Shown here one piece after another: positions 61,797 through 64,000 of a stretch of 64,000 nt of DNA. Each line of letters begins with the position of its first letter. The stretch's first letter is position 1. The position numbers were made by a program, and so were the translations under genes. The notes below the pieces were generated by a model. The model had not been told where the DNA came from and made no database searches. It saw nothing but the letters and a program-made list of their open reading frames with translations. Origin of the DNA: Paenibacillus durus ATCC 35681 (GTDB lineage: Bacteria > Bacillota > Bacilli > Paenibacillales > Paenibacillaceae); assembly GCF_000993825.1 (NCBI RefSeq), contig NZ_CP011114.1:2046001-2110000 (forward strand), in the 5' to 3' direction.

Positions 61797-62434
61797 TATG
61801 CATCCCCCTCTTCCCGTTCCATCGGGTTGATTTGCAGGGAATCCATGATGCCAAGCGCAATCGGACGCCACTGCTCCTGATATCGCTCCATGCAATTGAG
61901 ACCGAAGAAGAGCCCTTTCCCCTCCAGTTCTATGAAAAATATGCCATTATACATCACACCGTCCAGCACAGGCACGGTAAATTCATAAAAGCCCATCTTG
62001 CGGCCTCCGACCTCGCGCACCCCTTCTCCCAACCACTTCGCATTCGGCTGCATCCGTTTGATCAGGAAGCTGAGGTCTTGCACAAACTGCTCCATTTCAT
62101 TGTTAACCATTCTGTTGTTTGTGGGATTTACGGTTAGATTAATCTCCAGCGTTTCATCGGTGTAGATGATTTTGGGACGCCGTTCGGCGGGATATTTGAT
62201 CCTGGCATACTCCTCCGGCATAGGCTCGAAGAAATCCGGCACAAACATGAAAACCTGATTCGGCACTACCTCCGTCCTTTGAAACGAAATGATCTCATCG
62301 CCCAGTGCAAGTTCCCCTGCTTGAATCGCTTGGCTGACGTTTTCGGGGGATAATGCGGCTTTCAGCACCTCTTGCTTCTCCATCTGTTCCTGCTTGCCAA
62401 TCAGCTCAAGCCATTGTTCGTCCATATGTTCCAT
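61796..62434 (-). CDS. DUF1795/EagR-like chaperone candidate
   Basis: ATG 62434 is preferred because AGAGGG lies six bases upstream; ATG 62440 is too close to it. The 212-residue protein has a C-terminal domain with QVFMFVPDFFEPMPEEYARIKYPAERRPKIIYT and NLTVNPTNNRM, then GRKMGFYEFTVPVLDGVMYNGIFFIELEGKGLFF. The layout resembles DcrB/DUF1795 proteins, which in Gram-negative type VI systems (Eag chaperones) shield the hydrophobic N-terminal segments of RHS effectors. Being first in an operon that encodes such an effector supports that role; sequence evidence alone is moderate. Confidence 0.5.
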   Translation of the reverse strand: MEHMDEQWLELIGKQEQMEKQEVLKAALSPENVSQAIQAGELALGDEIISFQRTEVVPNQVFMFVPDFFEPMPEEYARIKYPAERRPKIIYTDETLEINLTVNPTNNRMVNNEMEQFVQDLSFLIKRMQPNAKWLGEGVREVGGRKMGFYEFTVPVLDGVMYNGIFFIELEGKGLFFGLNCMERYQEQWRPIALGIMDSLQINPMEREEGDA

Positions 62435-62440
62435 AGGCAT

Positions 62441-62758
62441 CCCTCTTTCGCTTCAGATTGCATTTGTGCAGCTTTTCTTATGTTCATATATGCTTTCGTG
62501 ATGCATCCGTCATGACGAATGCAGATCCGTCGGGTAGACTCCCGGCCAACAATAACTGCAAAAAAAAAGAGCAATGTCCGGTCTTCGTTGAGGTGGTCTA
62601 TCTGATTTCTCATAAAAGATAGGAACTTAGAATCAGCTCCAATCAATCGGCAATACCTATATCGACGGAATGTCTTGAGACTTTTAGATATATTTAGAAT
62701 TTGTTATCATAAATTGTTATATAGTCCTATTTTATGGGTCTTTCTTCCTATTCAACAG
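62441..62758 (-). other. Upstream region of the injection locus
   Basis: No gene is supported. A frame of 81 codons (62401-62646) overlaps the chaperone start and has no family features. The region must contain the promoter of the seven-gene locus. A plausible but weak -10 (CATATATGAA, near 62490) is present without a good -35. The far part is AT-rich. Confidence 0.4.
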
Positions 62759-62759
62759 A

Positions 62760-62798
62760 AAAAAGCCCCGGAAACCGGCTTCGGCTTCTGGGGCTCTC
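62760..62798 (-). terminator. Terminator of the minus-strand remnants
   Basis: On the minus strand AGCCCCAGAAGCCG pairs with CGGTTTCCGGGGCT, followed by TTTTTT. It ends transcription coming from the right-hand remnants before the injection locus. Confidence 0.8.
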
Positions 62799-62810
62799 CA
62801 ATATTTCTCT

Positions 62811-63179
62811 TCATGTGCACACAATCTTCTGCCAATTTGTTAATAAACCTCTCACGGAAGCATTACAGCCCCTTCTGTCAAAAGAAAATAAAGTATTAGA
62901 CGCGTCGATGAGGTCGTTAATGGGACCGTCAACCGGCTCGAAGGTAACCTCCTTGGTTATACCGGCGGCAGTAATCCGCCCGGCCTTCTGCTGTACCGCG
63001 GCTTGGTACCATCGAGAGTTACGCCCATTATATGCTCGCACATAAAGACCATCGCCGATCATCACGGACCAAATCCAGGTCGGGGTCCCGTAGGTCACCC
63101 CGTCCTCACGGAACGGTGAGATATGAAGGTCATCGGCCTCGGCGATCTGTCGCAGTTCATCTTTAGACCAATTGCTCAT
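62811..63179 (-). pseudogene. DUF2255 protein, C-terminally truncated
   Basis: The frame starts MSNWSKDELRQIAEADDLHISPFREDG and continues WIWSVMIGDGLYVRAYNGRNSRWYQAAVQ, the DUF2255 core. After about residue 92 (NDLIDASN) the sequence leaves the family pattern and ends in about 30 unrelated residues. The final quarter of the usual 125-residue domain is replaced, so it is probably non-functional. Confidence 0.7.
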
Positions 63180-63191
63180 TATCCAGTCCTC

Positions 63192-63329
63192 CTACAATTT
63201 CGAATGTCCTGAATTATTGCCAATCGTTTCAGCTTCGTCAGGATTAGAGCCTCCACTGTTATTTCCACCACAAGCTGCAGAAGTGAAGCCCAATACCAGA
63301 GCGAGAACCACAGATAATATTTTTCGCAT
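63192..63329 (-). pseudogene. Lipoprotein head fragment
   Basis: ATG 63329, with GGAGG nine bases upstream, opens MRKILSVVLALVLGFTSAACGGNN, a clear lipoprotein signal with lipobox SAAC. The frame stops after 45 residues (...ETIGNNSGHSKL). Only the export head of a substrate-binding or similar lipoprotein remains. It could be a tiny lipopeptide in its own right, but the flanking truncations make decay more likely. Confidence 0.6.
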
Positions 63330-63631
63330 ACCGTTTGTTCCTCCAGCGTTGTCATTTTCTCCCGCAATTTGTGGAGTGAATTTCGTTGAGATCAGCACAT
63401 CATTACGACTTTTGGTAAAGCTCCCCAGAATCGTTTCTGAAGCGCCCCTCCCATATGCAGCCGCTGTATCCCATAAATTGAATCCGGCATCCATCGCCGC
63501 GTCAAATACCGGCTTTAAGTCGGTTTCTGTAAGATAATTCCCGAAAACGGCATCCCCGCCAGCTTCGCCGGTGCCCCATGACCATGTGCCCAGAGTAATC
63601 GAAGGGATGTTTTCATTCGTCTTTTTAACAA
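63330..63631 (-). pseudogene. Aldo/keto reductase N-terminal fragment
   Basis: From TTG 63631 the frame reads NIPSITLGTWSWGTGEAGG...PVFDAAMDAGFNLWDTAAAYGRGASETILGSFTK, the first two beta-alpha units of an aldo/keto reductase, including the Asp and Tyr of the active site (WDTAAAYG). After FTPQIAGEN it runs in frame into the lipoprotein head. More than two thirds of the barrel is missing. No good ribosome site is visible. Confidence 0.7.
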
Positions 63632-63639
63632 TCTACTTG

Positions 63640-64000
63640 TTACCGCACGGCAAGTAGCGCAAGTTCAGGGTTCAATGCATAAGTCACGTAATCCTTGGCA
63701 CTTTGCTCAAGCTCCTCGTCTGACAGGTGTTGCATTACCCCGTTCAATATATATGGTGTCAAATAGCGCGTGCCAATCAAGTTACTGGTTGCCTGAAGAG
63801 GTCGCAGTAGCTCTTGGACGGTGTATTTAAAATTGCCGTCTGGCGAATAGTTTTCTTCAGCAGCTCCGGTAGAAACGGCAATCAACAGTTCTTTTCCGTG
63901 CAGCTTATCCCCTTTGCTTCCAAAAGCCCAACCATAGGTAAGGACTACATCCTCCCATTTTTTCAACAATGAAGGCGTACTGTACCAGTAGAAAGGGAAT
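63640..64000 (-). CDS. NAD(P)H-dependent oxidoreductase (flavodoxin fold), N terminus outside window
   Basis: The frame enters from the right edge: FYWYSTPSLLKKWEDVVLTYGWAFG is the FMN-binding loop of KefF/MdaB/YwrO-type quinone reductases, followed by LHGKELLIAVSTGA. About 119 residues are visible, ending ALLAVR. The enzyme reduces quinones or nitro compounds with NAD(P)H. It lies 8 bases upstream of the aldo/keto reductase fragment and may once have shared an operon with it. Confidence 0.8.
   Translation of the reverse strand, partial: FPFYWYSTPSLLKKWEDVVLTYGWAFGSKGDKLHGKELLIAVSTGAAEENYSPDGNFKYTVQELLRPLQATSNLIGTRYLTPYILNGVMQHLSDEELEQSAKDYVTYALNPELALLAVR

Noticed and set aside
1..64000. tRNA, rRNA and replication-origin signals
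   Set aside because: Reading both strands I saw no cloverleaf with a CCA-type acceptor end, no rRNA core motifs and no DnaA-box cluster; a tRNAscan or Rfam run would settle this.

Overview
The window reads as chromosome of a spore-forming Gram-positive bacterium of the Paenibacillus type. Supports are strong AAGGAGG-type ribosome-binding sites with frequent TTG/GTG starts, a SpoVB-like flippase, a UgtP/LtaA-like lipoteichoic-acid anchor pair, a BusR-like regulator, a SigY-like ECF operon, an AdoCbl riboswitch and a class F sortase. These identifications rest on motif and family recognition only; no database search was possible.

Layout. 1-1.7 kb: end of a Mn-type cation efflux protein and an EEP-fold hydrolase, then a terminator followed by a complete group II intron (1.77-3.69 kb). 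3.7-6.2 kb: a P1B-4 metal-export ATPase and a CsoR-family repressor gene, with a C5/G7 operator-like box inside the ATPase promoter. 6.4-10.5 kb: a glycolipid synthase plus probable flippase, a GNAT acetyltransferase and a GntR/RCK_C regulator. 10.6-14.8 kb: ECF sigma factor, membrane anti-sigma-like protein, ABC exporter and a LURP-one-like protein. 14.9-17.2 kb: a TnpB element (frameshifted, lacking zinc-finger cysteines) inserted in a decayed IolT-like transporter. 17.3-20.5 kb: an anSME-like radical SAM enzyme, an AdoCbl riboswitch with no obvious target gene, and the FetAB pair.

20.7-32.8 kb is a compact biosynthetic locus that I cannot assign to a known product: BtrH-like protein, two acyl carrier proteins, a PIG-L deacetylase on the opposite strand, an ATP-grasp ligase, a glycosyltransferase with no conventional start codon, a radical SAM/SPASM enzyme, a three-gene ABC exporter, two duplicated zinc-ribbon methyltransferases, a KAS III-like enzyme and a second half-size thiolase-like protein. 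It looks like carrier-protein-tethered chemistry related in logic to the butirosin side chain. 32.9-38.5 kb holds a YdeI-like protein, a YjiC-like glycosyltransferase, a His/Lys-repeat secreted protein ending in an LPKSG motif next to a lipoprotein-type class F sortase, an Amidase_6 protein and the SpoVB-like flippase. 38.6-41.4 kb is a Ni-Fe carbon monoxide dehydrogenase with its CooC maturation ATPase.

41.5-50.9 kb is accessory: serine hydrolase, CGNR regulator divergent from a D-cysteine desulfhydrase-like gene with a clear operator, DinB and RibD/DHFR-like proteins, fragments of an OLD-type ATPase and a tyrosine recombinase, a TetR regulator, and two paralogous membrane-anchored alpha/beta hydrolases sharing a precisely conserved promoter (one is split at a run of seven A). 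50.9-62.4 kb, all on the minus strand, is a polymorphic-toxin delivery locus: a DUF1795-like chaperone candidate, a VgrG-like spike, a pentapeptide-repeat protein, an Imm11-like protein, a DUF4280 PAAR-like tip and a 1885-residue protein fusing a VgrG-like module, an Ala/Gly-rich hydrophobic segment, RHS repeats and a GHH-motif C-terminal toxin, followed by a candidate immunity gene and an orphan RHS fragment. No sheath or tube genes are in the window. The last 1.2 kb is a string of truncated gene beginnings (DUF2255, lipoprotein, aldo/keto reductase) and the C-terminal part of an NAD(P)H oxidoreductase running off the edge. No tRNA, rRNA or CRISPR array was seen.
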